Numbered from the stretch's first letter, positions 36,909 to 50,912 are shown. The stretch: DNA of 64,000 nt from Ctenosaura bakeri (GCA_948474755.1 CAOLHI010000419.1:682001-746000); one strand, 5' to 3'. Translations and numbers: made by a program. Notes: a model not told the origin generated them from the sequence alone.

Positions 36909-37132
36909 AAACCCTTTCATACACCACAAAATTATCACACTATGATGCCACTTTAACTGCCATCACAACATCACATGGAATCCTGGAGTTTGTAACCTGG
37001 TGAGGCACTAGAGCTTTCTAGATGAGAATTCTAAATGCCCTCCCCAAACAGCAAATCCCTGGATTCCATAGCATGTTGCTATAGCTGCTAAAATGGAAAC
37101 ACAGCATTATAATTATGTAATGTGAAAGGGCC
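36909..37132. repeat. Divergent fold-back MITE related to family 1
   Basis: Left end CCCTTTCATACACC, right end GTGAAAGGGCC, with family core words GAATTCTAAATGCCC and CTGGATTCCATAGCATGTTG but different arms. Target duplication not fixed. Confidence 0.55.
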
Positions 37133-37679
37133 CAATTAGCTTGTTCACCCCTCAAATCTCTAACCAGATGTCCCCTTCGTTGCATTGCCCAAACCATAAT
37201 TTTTACACTCTCTAGAACTCTAGTCTGTAAAGTCTAGCAAGACTAATACATATAACCTATATTTCATGGATACCTTCTTTATATACTGGTAGCTCCCTCT
37301 ATCTACTCCTTTCTCTGATGTGCATGGAACTTAGACAGTCTCCTTCCTCTGATTTTGTGGCAATCTCCCTAAATGTCTGGTTGTTTAGTCTTTAACCATG
37401 ATACCCATAGCAATCTGTATCCAGTGCTGCATAGCATTGCCAAGCCTTACAATTATAGCTTGGATCTTAAAACTCTCTTTGCCTTGTAAGTTTTCTTCAG
37501 TTAAGATTTCCTCATTCTGAAATATCTTTATTGTATGAGATAGTGAACTGTATCATTCATTTACTGTTTACTAATCAGCATACTCTGTAATAAAAAAGAA
37601 TATACTGAAATAGACTTATGGTGTAATGTATAACATACAAGCAAAACCCGACAGTATTATACAATGAATTGTAAAGCAG

Positions 37680-37900
37680 GCACAATCCTGTACAGTAGAA
37701 TCAGAACCGGAATGTAATTTCATTTTTGTGCCAAAGACAGATTTTTCTGGAAATAAAATAATATTTCTGTGTATAAAATGCTGTTTTATGCACACACACA
37801 CACAAAACCCACATACAAAATTTGAGCAGAGTCAAGTCTTAAACTGAAATGATCTTTGTCATCCAGTATCTTCCTCATCAGGGGTTCCTGGCACTTGAGA
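37680..37900. repeat. Unclassified repeat family 3, fragment
   Basis: Words such as TTTTTCTGGAAATAAAATAA, ATATTTCTGTGTATAAAATG and TTCCTCATCAGGGGTTCC match the family 3 interior in reverse. Confidence 0.35.
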
Positions 37901-39739
37901 AACACATTTTTGACCATTTATCAAATATATTTGAATACTCTTTCATTCCTTAAATAACAGTATATGCACACTATACAATGGGAATACAATAGGAGCACAA
38001 CATTCATCCAGTTAGTAAGCCATTTCCAAAGACATCTCCATTATGTGCCAATCCGTATGACTCTTTGGGTGCCACATTTTCCAAAACAATACACATCACA
38101 TAGCCTTAAAATTAAAGCTATATTACACAGTCCAAATTACAAAATATTTCTCAGTTAGGGAACCAGGTTTGTCCAGGCCAAGGAGATATGAACTATCCAA
38201 AAGGTTTTACCAAACTCCATTATTGCTTGCTTAAAAATCCTTTTCATATCTGAATAATTATAGAATCCTCATTCTTACTCCTACATACTGTGTATCCTAC
38301 CTATGAAATTACCATACATAATCAGGTTCTAGCATAATTTCAAATTAAATGTCACATATAGTAGGCCTTCTAATCAACTCCAAGGGAGCAAAAATGATTG
38401 CTGACTTATTAGGAACAAAACCTGTTATCATGTACACAGATCTCTGGCTGGTGACTGCTTTCTCCCACTGCTGATAGATTTATATTTCTTTGACATCGCC
38501 TCTCTTAATGAACATTCAGTCCCTTACACAAGCTGATTCAAGCTGTTTATCAAAGACCACTGTGAATGTTCATTTACAATGGACTTGATTTACATATGTG
38601 CTATTCCTTAAGGAACCAACCGAAATCAAAATCTAATCTCTGAGAAGAGACCATGTCCAATTTAAATATCCACTTCACCTTGCTCTGAATGAGGAATGCT
38701 ACAAGGCCACCCGAGTTATATTTGTTTAGAGAAAAGGAAAGAAATGAAATTCATGTCACCAAAAACTTGGTTTTTCATTGTGTTTTTCAGTGGCGGTGAG
38801 GAGAACACAATTAGCAGGAACCTATTATTTTTCTGCCTTTTGCTTCCCCCACTCCCTGCCATATGTGTTGGTTGTGCATAAGTTCAGAATTCTGAAAAAT
38901 TGGTTAAAAAAATTAAATATATTTTGAATTATGTCCAATTTCCCACAGTCATCTAATCTCCTATTTCATTTTAGAGCAGTAGCTTGTAATATATTGACCT
39001 CCAGATGTTACTGGACTCCAGAGTCCTTAAGACCTAAATCAATATAGCCAATTGACAGGTCGGATGGAAACAGCATCTAATGACATAAGACTGTGTAGGG
39101 GAAACTGCTATACAAGCCTGGTCTTAGACTTCAGCCAGCAGGAACGCTCATGTCTGTTGGAGTGTGTTTGTATTAGCTCATTTTCAAATTGTTCTGAGGA
39201 AAGACTGCTCATCACTCAACCAGAGCTTTCTTGAAATATTCAAAACATCTGAAGAGATGTATCAGGAAACATGCTCCATCCAAATAGCAAGTCTGGGAGG
39301 GAAGGAAAGTTTGAGAGACTTCATGAAGAACTCTTCTCTTTCTTTCTTTTTGTTCTCCTTTATTTTACTGCACACGGACCTGTCAGCTAACCTTTTGATG
39401 AGAAAAAAAAAGCTGCACTGATGGCAACCTATCTGTTTGCTTAATGAGTGATTTTATTGCCCCAGCAAGACAACTGCTCAGATGAGAGGGCACAAAGTAA
39501 GATGCCAACTGGCGTAGAGGCAGTTGAGATCTACAGCACAAGTTCAGGAGCCTGGAGAGTACTGTAAAAGATAATGTACTCAGAGATACTTTCTTGGCTT
39601 GGATGCAAGCTTAGGGCTAGAAATTCTGTAGCTTAGGTAAAAAAAGACCAGCCACTGGGGTTGTCATTCTTCACTAAATTTGCTCTCAATGGAAATAATA
39701 AGCTATTTTAGCTATTTTCTCCCCGATGTGAGAAAGCGG

Positions 39740-40083
39740 AAACTGCTCAGTTTTCTGATGATTCACAGTTCAGATTAATGTGTGAAAATTTACACATGGT
39801 TTCTGTTATTTGTTAATACAGAAAGCAGCATTTCCTCTGCAGGAAACATTTTCTGCTAAAAAAATTCTGCTTTCTGTGCAGAAAAGGTTTTATGAACTGA
39901 AATATGATTCTTTTTTGTGTGTGTCCAGAATAGCTGCCCAGTTATAGTATTTTCTGCATTTTATACAACATTATTTTCTGAATAAGCCTAGAACTGTGAA
40001 GATTCTTATCAAGACAGGTTTCTTTTCATCAGGCTTTCTCAATGCTCAAGAAATATTTTTGACAACTTCTTTTTGAATGGTTT
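39740..40083. repeat. Unclassified repeat family 3, copy
   Basis: Repeated TTTTCTGC/GCAGAAAA words, then AACTGTGAAGATTCTTATC and TCATCAGGCTTTCTCAATGC, the reverse of the family start. Confidence 0.45.
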
Positions 40084-40090
40084 CAAATCC

Positions 40091-40582
40091 TAGAATCATA
40101 GAAACATAGAGCTGGAAGGGTCCACAATGGACATTGAGTCCAACCCCCTGCCATATAGGAACAAACACTCAAAGCACCCCCAGAAAATGGCCATCTAGCC
40201 TCTGCTTAAAGACCTTCAAAGGAGGTGACTCCACCACACCCCAGGGTAGCATATTCCCCTGTCAAATTTCTCTGACTGTTAGGAAGTTCTTCCTGATGTT
40301 TAGGTGAAATCTTTTTTCCTGTAGTTTGAATCCATTGCTCTGTGTCCAAGTTTCTGGAGCAGCAGAAAACAAGCTTGTTCCATCTTCAACATGACATTCC
40401 TTCAAATATGTAAACATGGCTATCATGTCTCCTCTTAACCTTCTTTTTGTCAGGCTAAACATTCTTAGCTCCCTAAGCTGGTCCTCATAGGGCATGGTTT
40501 CTAAACCCTTCACCATTTTGGTCACCCTTCTCTGGACATGTTCCAGCTTGTCAATATCCTTCTTGAACTGCGGTGCCCAGAA
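40091..40582 (-). repeat. CR1 LINE 3' end
   Basis: On plus it begins with the complement of the CR1 terminus (TAGAATCATAGAAACATAGA) and GCTGGAAGGGTCCACAATGG. It continues through TCCAACCCCCTGCCATATAG, GGTGACTCCACCACACCCC and CTTCCTGATGTTTAGGTGAA, and ends at GAACTGCGGTGCCCAGAAC. About 490 bp of 3' sequence survives, 5'-truncated as usual for CR1. Confidence 0.85.
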
Positions 40583-42664
40583 CTATTATTTGCATTCTTT
40601 CATGTTCTTTTCATTCTCAATGTCACCACAGCATTGGTTTGGAACACCTGAGAGGGTTTTAGAGATTATACATGGGAGTCCTCCTGAAAGTTCCAGTAAC
40701 GCAAATGTTTCATGTCACCTTTAAAAGCTGTTCCCCTAGCTACACCCTGGACTTTCCCCAGAAATATTTCCCCAGCTTGGAACATAATATGAGCTTCTGT
40801 GTATGCGCTTTAAGATCATGCCACAGTCAGCTACCTCAAAGAGAGTGATTCTGAATCTCTTCTCAGTTGGATGTAGACATCATGTTTAGAGGAGACCCAG
40901 TGAAATAAGTCAGAGTTGTGTTAGCCATGGCTAGCATGTTGGGAAATGAAGTATCTGGAAAGATGAGTTGCAAAGAGATAGGGAAAACAAGGTAGCTCAG
41001 GAAATTACTTCTGTATGATTTCGTACTCCTTCAGCTTTCTTTGCATTTTGACAGACAGCTTTCAAAAGTCCCCCAAAAGCAGATCTGTGGTGATTTTCAT
41101 CTGATCAATGTAAAGGGTAATTTTGGTCTCTATAAAAATATTTATTTGTTCAAACACATATAAGAGGTAGGAGGAGCAAAATAATCAGAAGAAATATTTT
41201 GCTGAGTTTGCTGAGACAGCAGCAGGAAACAATAAAATATTTGCTAGGTTTACAGTTCGGAAGCATTTTATCTGTAACTTTATGATCACTCCAGGATAGT
41301 TTAACTTGAATGTTATTAAGGAGGTTTTCCCAAAGTCAACAGATTTTGTTGGTAGTAGTGGAATTAAACATACACTTTGCACATTGGGGCACTGGAGTAT
41401 TATGGTATAATTGGTAGCTGGGTTGATTCTGGAAAGTTTACTGCTTAAGAAATGTTTGCAAACTGGCTATTTCACTGTAGCATTCTGTGTAAATTATCAC
41501 ACTTCCATGCTGTGCATTCTCCCCATTCACATTTACTCTGGATGGGTTTACTAGCACTGACCATACACAGCTGTTCCTAGATCCTGAAGGGCATTTTGGG
41601 ATTGATTATCCATCTGTTCATCCTTACTCTAGCAGCTGACTGACAACAACATAAGGGAATTTGTCTTAAATAATGTACAAAAAAAGTGGGAACACAAACA
41701 TTTGTTTCCCACCAGCTGCCGTGATTAGTGCTCCTGATGCCACTTTATGCAATGGGATTTGGGCAGAGTCTGAATTTTGTGAGGTTCCCTGCATATCATC
41801 AAGTCTGCAGTGAAAAACAATATATATCAGTACCAGTGAGATGGGTGATTAATAATATACCAGTTCAATAAACTAGTTAAGCAAAGATATAATATTAAAG
41901 CCAATTTTATTTATATTTTTCTCTTTCTTTAGCCATCCTCATTGGCTTTTTTATTCATTATTGGCCTTATTTGCCATTTTTAAATGTTCTGTTTTCTTTC
42001 TGTTTGGATTTTATTGTAGTGTTACCCTGTTCAAGGCAGTGGAACTACTGTGGAATCTTAAAACCAATCCACAATTACTTTAACTGGCATTCTTGTGCTT
42101 CAAAGGAAATACTTCCAAATGTGACAAGACACAGCCTCCAATGAATGCTTGCCATATCAGAACTGCTTTTGTCAATGGGGTATTGTTAATAATTTTATAT
42201 CACTGTCAATGCTTTCTGCATTTAAATTGTCCCTCAGCTATGCCCACTGTATGTATATTTCAGATTAATCAGTCCTTAAGTTACAACAGGATTCTTCATT
42301 AATTTATCTACAATACAACTACAAAGATACTCTCTGATTTTGTGACTAATATGTAATCTGTAATACATGCAGTACCCTAGTCAACATCCCAAGTCTATCT
42401 ACAAGCGTTCATTAACAAGCAAATATAAGGGGAACTATTGGATTCTTTTGAGAATGGGGCATACTGGGGCTTTGAAAATAATGATATGAGTGGGGATGTT
42501 TGCTATGCACTTGTGCCACCATTTGCTAGATAAACTTTTGGTTCCTAAAGAGAAACAAGTGGCTTTGAAGAATACAGAAGGCAAAGACCGACTAAGATTT
42601 TCTGCTGTTTAGCCACCTCCAACCTGACAGTTCACACTTTCTGGAAAGTGAGTACACAAACTAA

Positions 42665-42844
42665 GGCCGTTTCCTCACTAGCCTTTTATAGCTTGATGAT
42701 TCAACTTTCAACATGCTCTGGAATCCTGAGGTTTGCAGTTTCAGGAGGGGCTGTCTGGCCCCTCCTGAAACTGCAAATCCCAGGATTCCAGAGCATGTTG
42801 AAAGTGGAATCATCACGCTATAAGATGCTAGTGAGGAAATGGCC
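42665..42844. mobile_element. Fold-back MITE family 1, near-perfect hairpin
   Basis: 180 bp, ends GGCCGTTTCCTCACTAGC / GCTAGTGAGGAAATGGCC, flanked by TAA on both sides. The arms are nearly perfect complements along the whole element, so this looks like the youngest or best-preserved copy. Confidence 0.9.
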
Positions 42845-43112
42845 TAAGAGTGGATAGAAGAGTTGTGGGGGGGGGGAGTCACATGCTTTCAGGTACATAG
42901 TACTCTTTTTTTATCTATGCCAAGAAGGCAGCCTTGTCATGCAATCATCCAACTGCATAGCTCAGGTTTTGGAAGGATGCTTTGGTACAACCTGACTCTT
43001 CAGAGAAGATGGAAATGTTTGTTTTGAACCAAACAGTATAATCCCTTGGTGTTCAGTTTTGTTCTTTTGTATTTTTCCAATAACAAGTTTCAAAATAAAA
43101 GCATTTATTTAA

Positions 43113-43146
43113 TACACACACACACATACATACATATATATATATA
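43113..43146. repeat. (CA)n/(TA)n compound microsatellite
   Basis: Alternating CA, CATA and TA units. Confidence 0.85.
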
Positions 43147-46100
43147 AAGCTCTTTTATCAAACAGGCAGTCCCTGTAACAAAATGATGCATTCTGAACAC
43201 TAGCTATGACTATTTGATACTTCTTGTTGCCTTCTGCAAGTTCTTTCCATGCTAGTTATGTCACGGTTTTTAAAAAAAATTGAAGTGTAGTTAAATTAAT
43301 TTAAAGTCCCAGTGGCTCAATTACACTTTGCTGTAAATGTAATAACTGCAAAGCTGTTTTAATAATAAAATAACAATAAATTCTGCTATGAAAAATAAAA
43401 AGCCAATGAAGTTTTGGGGCCAGCATTGCGTGGCTATCACTTGGATTAATTATCCGCCTGCTGATTCTTGGAGGAAGGAAGGTTTTGGGCAAGATGGGCA
43501 GCACAAGAAGAAGGAGAGAAATGAATCCTCAAAGGAATCCATTCCTTGGTGGATGGACAGACATTATTTTGTGTTAAGAACATACCTCTACAGAGTCCAG
43601 AGTAGTGGGTGGTATGATCAAGTGAAAGAGACTGTGGATGTGTGGTGGGCATGTTAACTAGATGCTGAATTGCCTACCTTGTATACCATCTAGATAGTCT
43701 GGTAGACTGGGTAGAGATAGTACTAGAGATAGTAGTCTAGTAGATAACTACTAGAGATAGTAGTTATAATGTACTTTGGCACCAATGACAAGAGGAAACA
43801 TAGTTGTGAGATCTGCATGTTAATAAATGCTCTCTGTTAAATGATCAAGAGAAAGACTTTTACCCTTCCCAGCAGAGAAAGGAACTCTCAGCCATTGACC
43901 AGATACCTAGAAGCACAAAAGGTCAAGTCAAGTTTACGAAGAGTAGAAGTTAACAAAGGCAAGATCAAGGAAGACTGATAAATTGATTACCACAGCCACA
44001 TCAAAATCTTATAAGTACTTTTACTGTATTAGCATTTCTAGTACTAGATCCTGACAAAAGGTTGTCTTCTAGAATCATACTTGGAAGAATGCCTGTTGTT
44101 CAAAATCCTCAGAGCCAGTTTTAGAGGTGATATCAAATCCTTCCTGAACAATAATTTTTACAGATTCTTAACTGTATCTACAATGACCATAATGGCATTA
44201 TGTTAATAATGTCAAAATGTAAATAACTATGCTGAAAAATAAATTATGAATGGTTTATCTCACTATGGCCTCTTGTTTCCATCTGTCATAGAGATTATCT
44301 CCTACTTGTGTGTTACCCTAAGAGGTGGGGGACTTTGAGGTCCACCTGAAATGTCAGGGTCTCCTTAGAATTGAGGAAGTTATAGCTCAAAGAAGGTCTG
44401 CAAGAAGAGGGTAATGGCAGGATCTTTTCACCTGTGAATACCAATACTAGCTGTAGACAGGGCTCCAGTTAAATGTTAGACAAAGTATTTTATCTGGAAT
44501 TAAAAAACATAAGAAATCAGACATTCTTAAAAACCATACAAGGTAATCAAAAAGTGAGGCAAAAAAAAAAAAAAAGGTTAGATAGAAAGAGTTTGGGTGG
44601 AAAAGGCTGATAGTTACCAGTCCTCAAGGATAAGTTTGATGTGGAGTGACTGGGAATGCACTTGAGGGTAGCACACAGAAACGGGAATCTGGGCTACCAC
44701 ACACAGTGTAATACATCCAATTTACTACAATGTACTACAATTTGCTGGGGCTGAAGTTGGGTTTTTTTATACTCTGCTTCCTACACTGAAGGAGGGTGCA
44801 TGGACAAAGCATTAATTGCTTTCTCATGGGGCTGACAAAGGAGTCTGGAGTGGACTACTTATCTTAATTCTAGGTGAGAAAACATTGATGGGAGTCAAGC
44901 CAATCTCTTAATGGAGATCTAGGAAAGATTTCCATAGGGGGACATCTCAGGATGGTCTCTGATTGCTTTACCTGGGCAGTTTCCCCTTCTGTTGTACTTG
45001 GATGTGCACATAGCCTGAAGTCTTGAATGGATTATCACAAGCCTATTAGCATAGGGCTTTGCTGGCTAATCCTCTGTGAACTTATGGCCTGACCATGTCT
45101 GAGGTCATCATGACTTGGCAACGTGTTTGTAGCCAGCACCCTTTCAAATATGTTTTTCAGCCACAAATATGTCCAATTTTGAAAATAGCATATCCTGCAG
45201 AATGAGGTAGCAACCCTGGTCAATCTGTAACAGTATTTTGCTATCAAACTTCTATGTCTTTACTTTGGTTTTTGTCAGATATCTATTGATGAGCCTGAAC
45301 AGAAAATTCAAACTCAAACAATCTTCTCTTTTACTTCCCTAGTTCTCCTTGCCTTGCATTTGGGCATAACTTTTTCTCCCCTATCAACCACTTACATATA
45401 GAAAATTGTGGAGGACCCATAAATGTTTATAGCCATCATCAAATCAGTAGATGTGATTTTTGAGCTACACAGGCCACAGGTCTTCTGACCACAATCTTGC
45501 CAATTTAATATAAATCGATCAAACTTTATAGGTAATCAAGGCCTCAAATCAAAAAAGGAATGCAAAAAGTGTTTACCTCTAAAGGTGTAACAGAGACCCT
45601 GGAAGCCAGATTTTGATTGTTAGATTGGAAGTACAATATGAAAGGACTGTACTCAAAAGCATGCTGGAGCTGAAATGTGTATTATCCACTGAATGGGTGA
45701 TCAGTTGTTGTCTGCTGATTGACGTAAAGAATTTTTAAAAATGCACATTATCTCGTCATTTCCCCTATCGATATTTGCAAAATATCAGAATTCCCTCATC
45801 AGAAATGTTATGCTTACTTTTAACAGGAAATATATTGAAGCTGAATGGTGAGAAGTTCAGAACAGAGAAAATGAAGTATTTCTTCATATCCTGCATAGTT
45901 AGGTTGTAGTGATGGCTACCATCTTTGATGACTTTAAAGGAGGATTAAAAGGGCATGAGATAAATTCATGGAAAACAGGGCTATCCAGAGGTACTTAGTT
46001 AAGATGGCTGGAATTACTCTAGCATCAGAGGGGTAGGCAGTTGATGGGGAATATAAGATGGAAGTGCTGTTGTCTGTGGGTTTCCCACTGGGAATATGTT

Positions 46101-47754
46101 GACCACTGCCTGAACAGAATGCTGAGCAAGCACAGTTCTTCAGTCTGACCCAGCACAGCTCTTGTTTTGTTCTTAACTTCAAAAGACATAAATAGGTTTC
46201 CAACAGGAATAAATTGTCCTAAATCTGAATGTTCGGAGCTGAGTGGTCCATGGATTTGGGCTAAAAACAATGTAAAGCCTTTTAGTTGTTGTGATTTTAT
46301 GGCGAATCAGACATTTTTAAAAGCGTCTGTCTGAAATAAGATAGGGGCATATGGTATTCGGTCACTGGAGCTGAGTGGGGAAAAAAGCTACCCAAACCAG
46401 CCATATTTTCTATTGCTCAAAATGGATCCATTTTCCCCCAGACTGGATTTCAAATCATCTACATACAAAAGTAATGTAACATTTTCTGTATTTGGTTAAA
46501 TATATGAATGCTATGTTTTGCTCAACCATATAAAGTATGTGGTAACACACCGGGCATTCCAATACAATGCAGTCACAAAAGCCATGGATTTTGTTTTCAT
46601 TGCTCACCACTGACATAGGACATATCTGGACTGCAAACTTTTTTCAGGATTACATCAATGTCACATTTGGGATCAGATTATTGAAGGAAGTGGGATGAAT
46701 GAGCCAATGAACAAGGGTCTCCTACTTGGTTTTCTGTGCCATTATGTTGGTGAAGTGGGATGAGGCAGGGTGAAGATAAACAAAGAAAGCAGAACCTGAA
46801 TTTCTATATCTTTTCAATTTGTTGTCTTTATGTTTCAGGTGGTCCTGGATGCTGACACCAATCTTGGTGGTTATTTGGAAATAATTTTCCTAACTTAAGA
46901 AAAAAAAAGATCACCTGGTACTTTTAAAATATTTCTTAAAGTTAACTTCTAATTCATTAAATTATTGCATTAAGTATATTCTCATGAAATCAACTAGATT
47001 ACCTGTGTACCCACAAACTCTTTCTCTCATACACACCACATCAAACTAAGCAGCATTTGTTCATATACAATTTTGGTATAGATATTCAGTAAATCATTAT
47101 TTTGGTGTATGGATCATTTATATCACTACACACCAATAATCTACGCAGGGCTGTGAGGTATATCCTTAAAAGAGTTGGTTTACCAATCTTGTGATTCCAA
47201 CTGGCTGAGCATTCCATTATTCCATTTGCATTAACAATATTTTTTTTAAATAAAGAGTATAGCATTCAAAGTCATCCAGCATTTTCAGCTAAGGCAGAAG
47301 AGGAGTAAATCGTTCTAAATGTTGAATAGTGACGAATGAGACTTGGATGAGACTGGTAACAGAATGGGGTTAACCATAAGTGCTCTGAATTTTTATAGAT
47401 CACAGAGGGAAAAGAGTTGAAAGAAAGAAGCAAGCTGACATGGCAGGAGATAAAGAGAGTGTTCAGGCACGTTGGAGGGGAACTGATCCCTGTGATAGAC
47501 ATTATCCTAGAGAAGAAATTTCAGCAGACCAGATACAGAAGGATGGATTTAGAGGAGAAGATACAGTTTTGAAAGTCAGTCACTGGTTTTGCTATTAGCC
47601 TTCATCATTTACTGAGTGAGGAATGTGGCTACAAAATACATTCAGATCTGATGCTCTTAGATTAAATTAAAATCTATATAAATATTAAATAAGCACACTG
47701 GTTAACTCATAATCATTCAAAGGAAACATGTGATGCTACGCACTACAATGTTAA

Positions 47755-47760
47755 TTTAAT
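47755..47760 (-). terminator. Candidate poly(A) signal of ST13-like copy A
   Basis: ATTAAA on the minus strand about 31 bases past the TGA stop of copy A. Similar spacing in copy B supports common descent of the 3' end. ATTAAA is a common variant, and the local sequence is AT-rich, so chance cannot be excluded. Confidence 0.35.
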
Positions 47761-47790
47761 GAAAGGCTTACTTATGGTTGGCTTAAACAT

Positions 47791-48750
47791 TCATTCAGCC
47801 TGACCAATGAACTTCATAAACTTGGGGTTGTCTCGATATTTGGAGATATTGTCTGGGTTCCAGGTAACATCCAGCCAGGCCAGGATAATTCTTGGATCTA
47901 TAATGGCCATAAAAAAGTCCAAGTACCTCCGACAGATTCGATTCATCCACTGCCAAATATTTTCTTCCCTCTGTGCCTTTTCTTGTTCTTCCAAGATACT
48001 TTTTATCCAGTCTAGAGTATCTTGGATCTTCTGAATCTTTTTCAGTGTGCGCTTTCTCTTATATTTGGTGTGGTGTTCAATCATCTTCAGGGCTCTTGGC
48101 TGCACTTCTTTTAGAAGGGCATTGGTGTCCTCATCATAATCCCATATACAGGCTAAGGCAAGGTCCTCAGCAGCTTCCTCCCAGTGGCCCAGAAGCATAT
48201 GTGCTTTCCCTCTCCACTTGTACGCCTGCGCATCGTCAGGGTTGAGCTCTGCGGCTTTGTTGCAGTCTCTAATGGCAGCATTGGGCTTTTGTATTTTGAC
48301 AAAGATGCTAGCTCTGTTGGCATACAAGAGTGAGGATTGTGGATTCAACTTGATAGCCTCTGTAAACAGATCAATGGCATTCTGTAAATCCCCTGAATTT
48401 AGGGCAGCATAAGCTTCTTCTTTCTTCTGGTCAGCTTTGCTTTTCATATCATTTGTCACCTCTAGATTTTCATCTCCCATCTCTTGGGGATCATCTTCAT
48501 CTGGTTTAATCACCCCATCTTCATCTATCTCTAAATCACTCTCATCACTTGTAGGTTGCTCTGGCTGCTTTTCTTCCTCTTTACCAAGTCTCAAAGGAAA
48601 GGCTTCAATTCTCTGGAAGCCTGAGATAGTGTCCCCCATGCTTTCTAATGAATCTCTTAGGAAGCTAAGTTGTTTTGCTCTCAGGAGTGTTGGGTCCTGT
48701 TTGTAAAGACTGAGCAATGCTTGAAGATCACCAACACTTTTAGGATCCAT
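47791..48750 (-). CDS. ST13: ST13-like (Hsc70-interacting protein, Hip) intronless paralogue A
   Basis: Uninterrupted 319-residue ORF beginning ATG in a strong context (A at -3, G at +4). It follows Hip throughout: N-terminal dimerisation region (residues 1-45, starting [10 protein letters not shown]), acidic linker (58-97, with [25 protein letters not shown]), three TPRs (about 108-213, including [15 protein letters not shown] and [24 protein letters not shown]), a charged helix (220-263), and a C-terminal STI1/DP-like segment (276-315, IDPRIILAW and [13 protein letters not shown]). Vertebrate Hip is about 370 residues; the shortfall is the Gly-Gly-Met-Pro linker, which is absent. Known Hip is a cytosolic co-chaperone that binds the Hsc70 ATPase domain through the TPRs and charged helix and stabilises the ADP state. 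Normal ST13 is multi-exon, so a single exon implies a retrocopy origin. Overlapping plus-strand frames are shadows. ST13 is a family symbol here; this is not the canonical orthologue. Expression is unknown. Confidence 0.85.
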   Translation of the reverse strand: MDPKSVGDLQALLSLYKQDPTLLRAKQLSFLRDSLESMGDTISGFQRIEAFPLRLGKEEEKQPEQPTSDESDLEIDEDGVIKPDEDDPQEMGDENLEVTNDMKSKADQKKEEAYAALNSGDLQNAIDLFTEAIKLNPQSSLLYANRASIFVKIQKPNAAIRDCNKAAELNPDDAQAYKWRGKAHMLLGHWEEAAEDLALACIWDYDEDTNALLKEVQPRALKMIEHHTKYKRKRTLKKIQKIQDTLDWIKSILEEQEKAQREENIWQWMNRICRRYLDFFMAIIDPRIILAWLDVTWNPDNISKYRDNPKFMKFIGQAE

Positions 48751-50706
48751 GGTACCCTATCAAGCTAGAAGCTGAGGTGATCCTGAGAATATAGTAAGAT
48801 TTTCTGCAAGGACAGATAATTAGGGGAAAGAGAAGACTCCTGTACAAACGGCAGATGATTTACAAATCCCCTTCTATCTCAGTAGGGGAAAGGACTGTGT
48901 CTCTCACGTGTCACCCCATGTGGTCCTGTTGCTTTACCTAGCTAAAGTTGCAGAACATTTAAAACATCAGTGACTATGACAGTCTGGTTTATGTCAAGAG
49001 TTCTGCTGATGTCATGCATTATGACATCACTTCAGTGCTAAAGATGTATTTCCAGATATTGATAATGTCTTGGCTTTTAGCAAATGCTGTGTTAGAATGT
49101 AACTCCATGCACATCATTAATTGGTAATGAAATAAGTGTTATAGAAGAAGTCATTGTGGAACTTTATCATCTGTTTGAAGCAGGACTGCAGCAAACTTTA
49201 ATTGGATCAGTCAATAGACCATGCAACTACAGCTTCAGATCATTGCTTTCTGTATTTTCCCTAGAAGCTTATTAAAAATTCCTCAGTGAGAAAACCAGCA
49301 GTCCTGGGAAAGCTCAGAAAATGGTAACTTGCCCATAATTGTTTTCTGAAAACACACAAGTTGAGGGCAGTATTCTATGTTTTCCAGAATGGACTCAGTT
49401 TATGTAGGAACATTATGAAGCTCAGGAAGAATAATCACTATGCATTAAAAATCCATAGAAAGAGGGGGATACTAATTAGTTCTAAATATAGCATCATTTT
49501 ACATTTTTAAAAGAACCAGATATTTTAAATTTACACTTAACAGTGTGGAGTGTGAAAGTGACAAAAGCTTGTTTGTAAATATGAGTATCACATAGATATA
49601 CCTGCCAGGGAGTTGTGATGTCTGACATTCCCTCCAGAGATTACAACCAATAGTAAATTCAGTTTCACAATATGCAAAAAATGTCTATAGTTATTGTACC
49701 TGAAAAAATATCTTCATACATTCTGATTTCCTGTGAAGGCTGAGCTGCTTGGTATGGCGGTCCCAATATAAAATAACATATCCTTCTGAAATAACCACAT
49801 GCAAGCATGCCCCTCCTTGGCAAAAACCATCCTTAAGAAGCAAATTCATAAGCCATAAGCTCTTATTTTGAATAACTTATAGCAGCGCCATATTTCCCCG
49901 ACATTTTGCTCAATCTTTATCATCCAATGAACTTGATAGTCATTTTTCCCTGTACAATGGCAATGACAGTATGCCATCACACAGTGACATTCCAAATTCT
50001 AGAAAAAGTTTTCTTAATGTGACTAACAACCACTACAAATGCAGTGGATTGTTCTTGCTGAATATTAAAATCCAAGAGGAGAGGAAGAGAGCTTTTTTAA
50101 AGTGTATCATTGCAATATGAGTATATAGTCCACATGAAAATTCCCTGCATCCCACTCAAATATTTCCAACTCCTTTCCAACCTTCATGAAAGCTTTTGCA
50201 TTTCCATCTCTTTCCTTGAAATGACTTGACTTTTCTGCTGATGGAACATTCACTTCAGCTCTTGAATTTTCATCTTGCATGATTTTTTCAGATGATATTC
50301 CTCTTTGGCCAATGGGTGCAGCCATCTTTTCCCTTAATAAAGCCTCTAGGATTGAAATTACTTCATTAGGTAGTATCATCCCTATTGGACCATTCTGCAG
50401 CAAGTGAAGAAAACCACCAGTCTGCAGACTGCAGCTCTGCCGATTCCTGAACATGCTACTAGGAATGCTTCAGGAATCTTTTTGAATTCAGATACAAAAT
50501 GACTTGATCTTCACTTCAAGCATAAATGTTTGGACCAGAATATAGTTATCTTTTGGTTTTAGCACTTCTTCAAATTTTGTGATGAAGTTCTCTGCTCAAA
50601 AGCACAACATAATGCATTCTGCACTCCTCTTATATTTTGAGAGGAAATATGTTTAGAACTGTGAATGTGAAAAAGATAATGGTCACATTGTCAAAAAGGC
50701 TTTAAA
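48751..50706. other. Region upstream of ST13-like copy A
   Basis: Contains the CRE-like pair at 49007-49029 and a 115-codon minus frame at 50107-50454 that I could not assign. No CpG island or TATA box is evident. Confidence 0.4.
49007..49029 (-). promoter_or_regulatory. Paired CRE-like sites upstream of ST13-like copy A
   Basis: TGATGTCA (49007-49014) and its inverted partner TGACATCA (49022-49029) lie 257-279 bases upstream of the copy A start. These are ATF/CREM-type half-palindromes one base off TGACGTCA. No TATA box stands out between them and the start. Binding is inferred only. Confidence 0.3.
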
Positions 50707-50710
50707 CTGA

Positions 50711-50912
50711 GGCCATTTCCACACTACATTGTTACAGTGCTATTATTCCACTTTCAACATATTGTGGAATTTTGGGGCTTATAGTTTACTGAGGCCAAAG
50801 AGCTCTCTGGCTGAGAATTCGAAATGCTCTTCCCTAAACTGCAAACCCCAGGATCCCAGAGGATGTTGAAAGTAGAATAATAGCACTATAATAGTGTAGT
50901 ATGGAAATAACC
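50711..50912. mobile_element. Fold-back MITE family 1
   Basis: About 202 bp, ends GGCCATTTCCACACTAC / GTAGTATGGAAATAACC. Left flank TGA; right flank CAA is not a clean match. Confidence 0.75.

Larger units (their letters stand above)
40583..47790. other. Long stretch without recognisable genes
   Basis: Seven kilobases of AT-rich sequence with one MITE (42665), a compound microsatellite (43113) and a local run of GATAGTA/CTAGTAGA words at about 43690-43765 that can fold on themselves. No exon-like open frame with family resemblance. Confidence 0.45.

Noticed and set aside
47807..48706. Several plus-strand frames of 64-90 codons
   Set aside because: Antisense shadows of ST13-like copy A, as are those at 55356-55960 for copy B.
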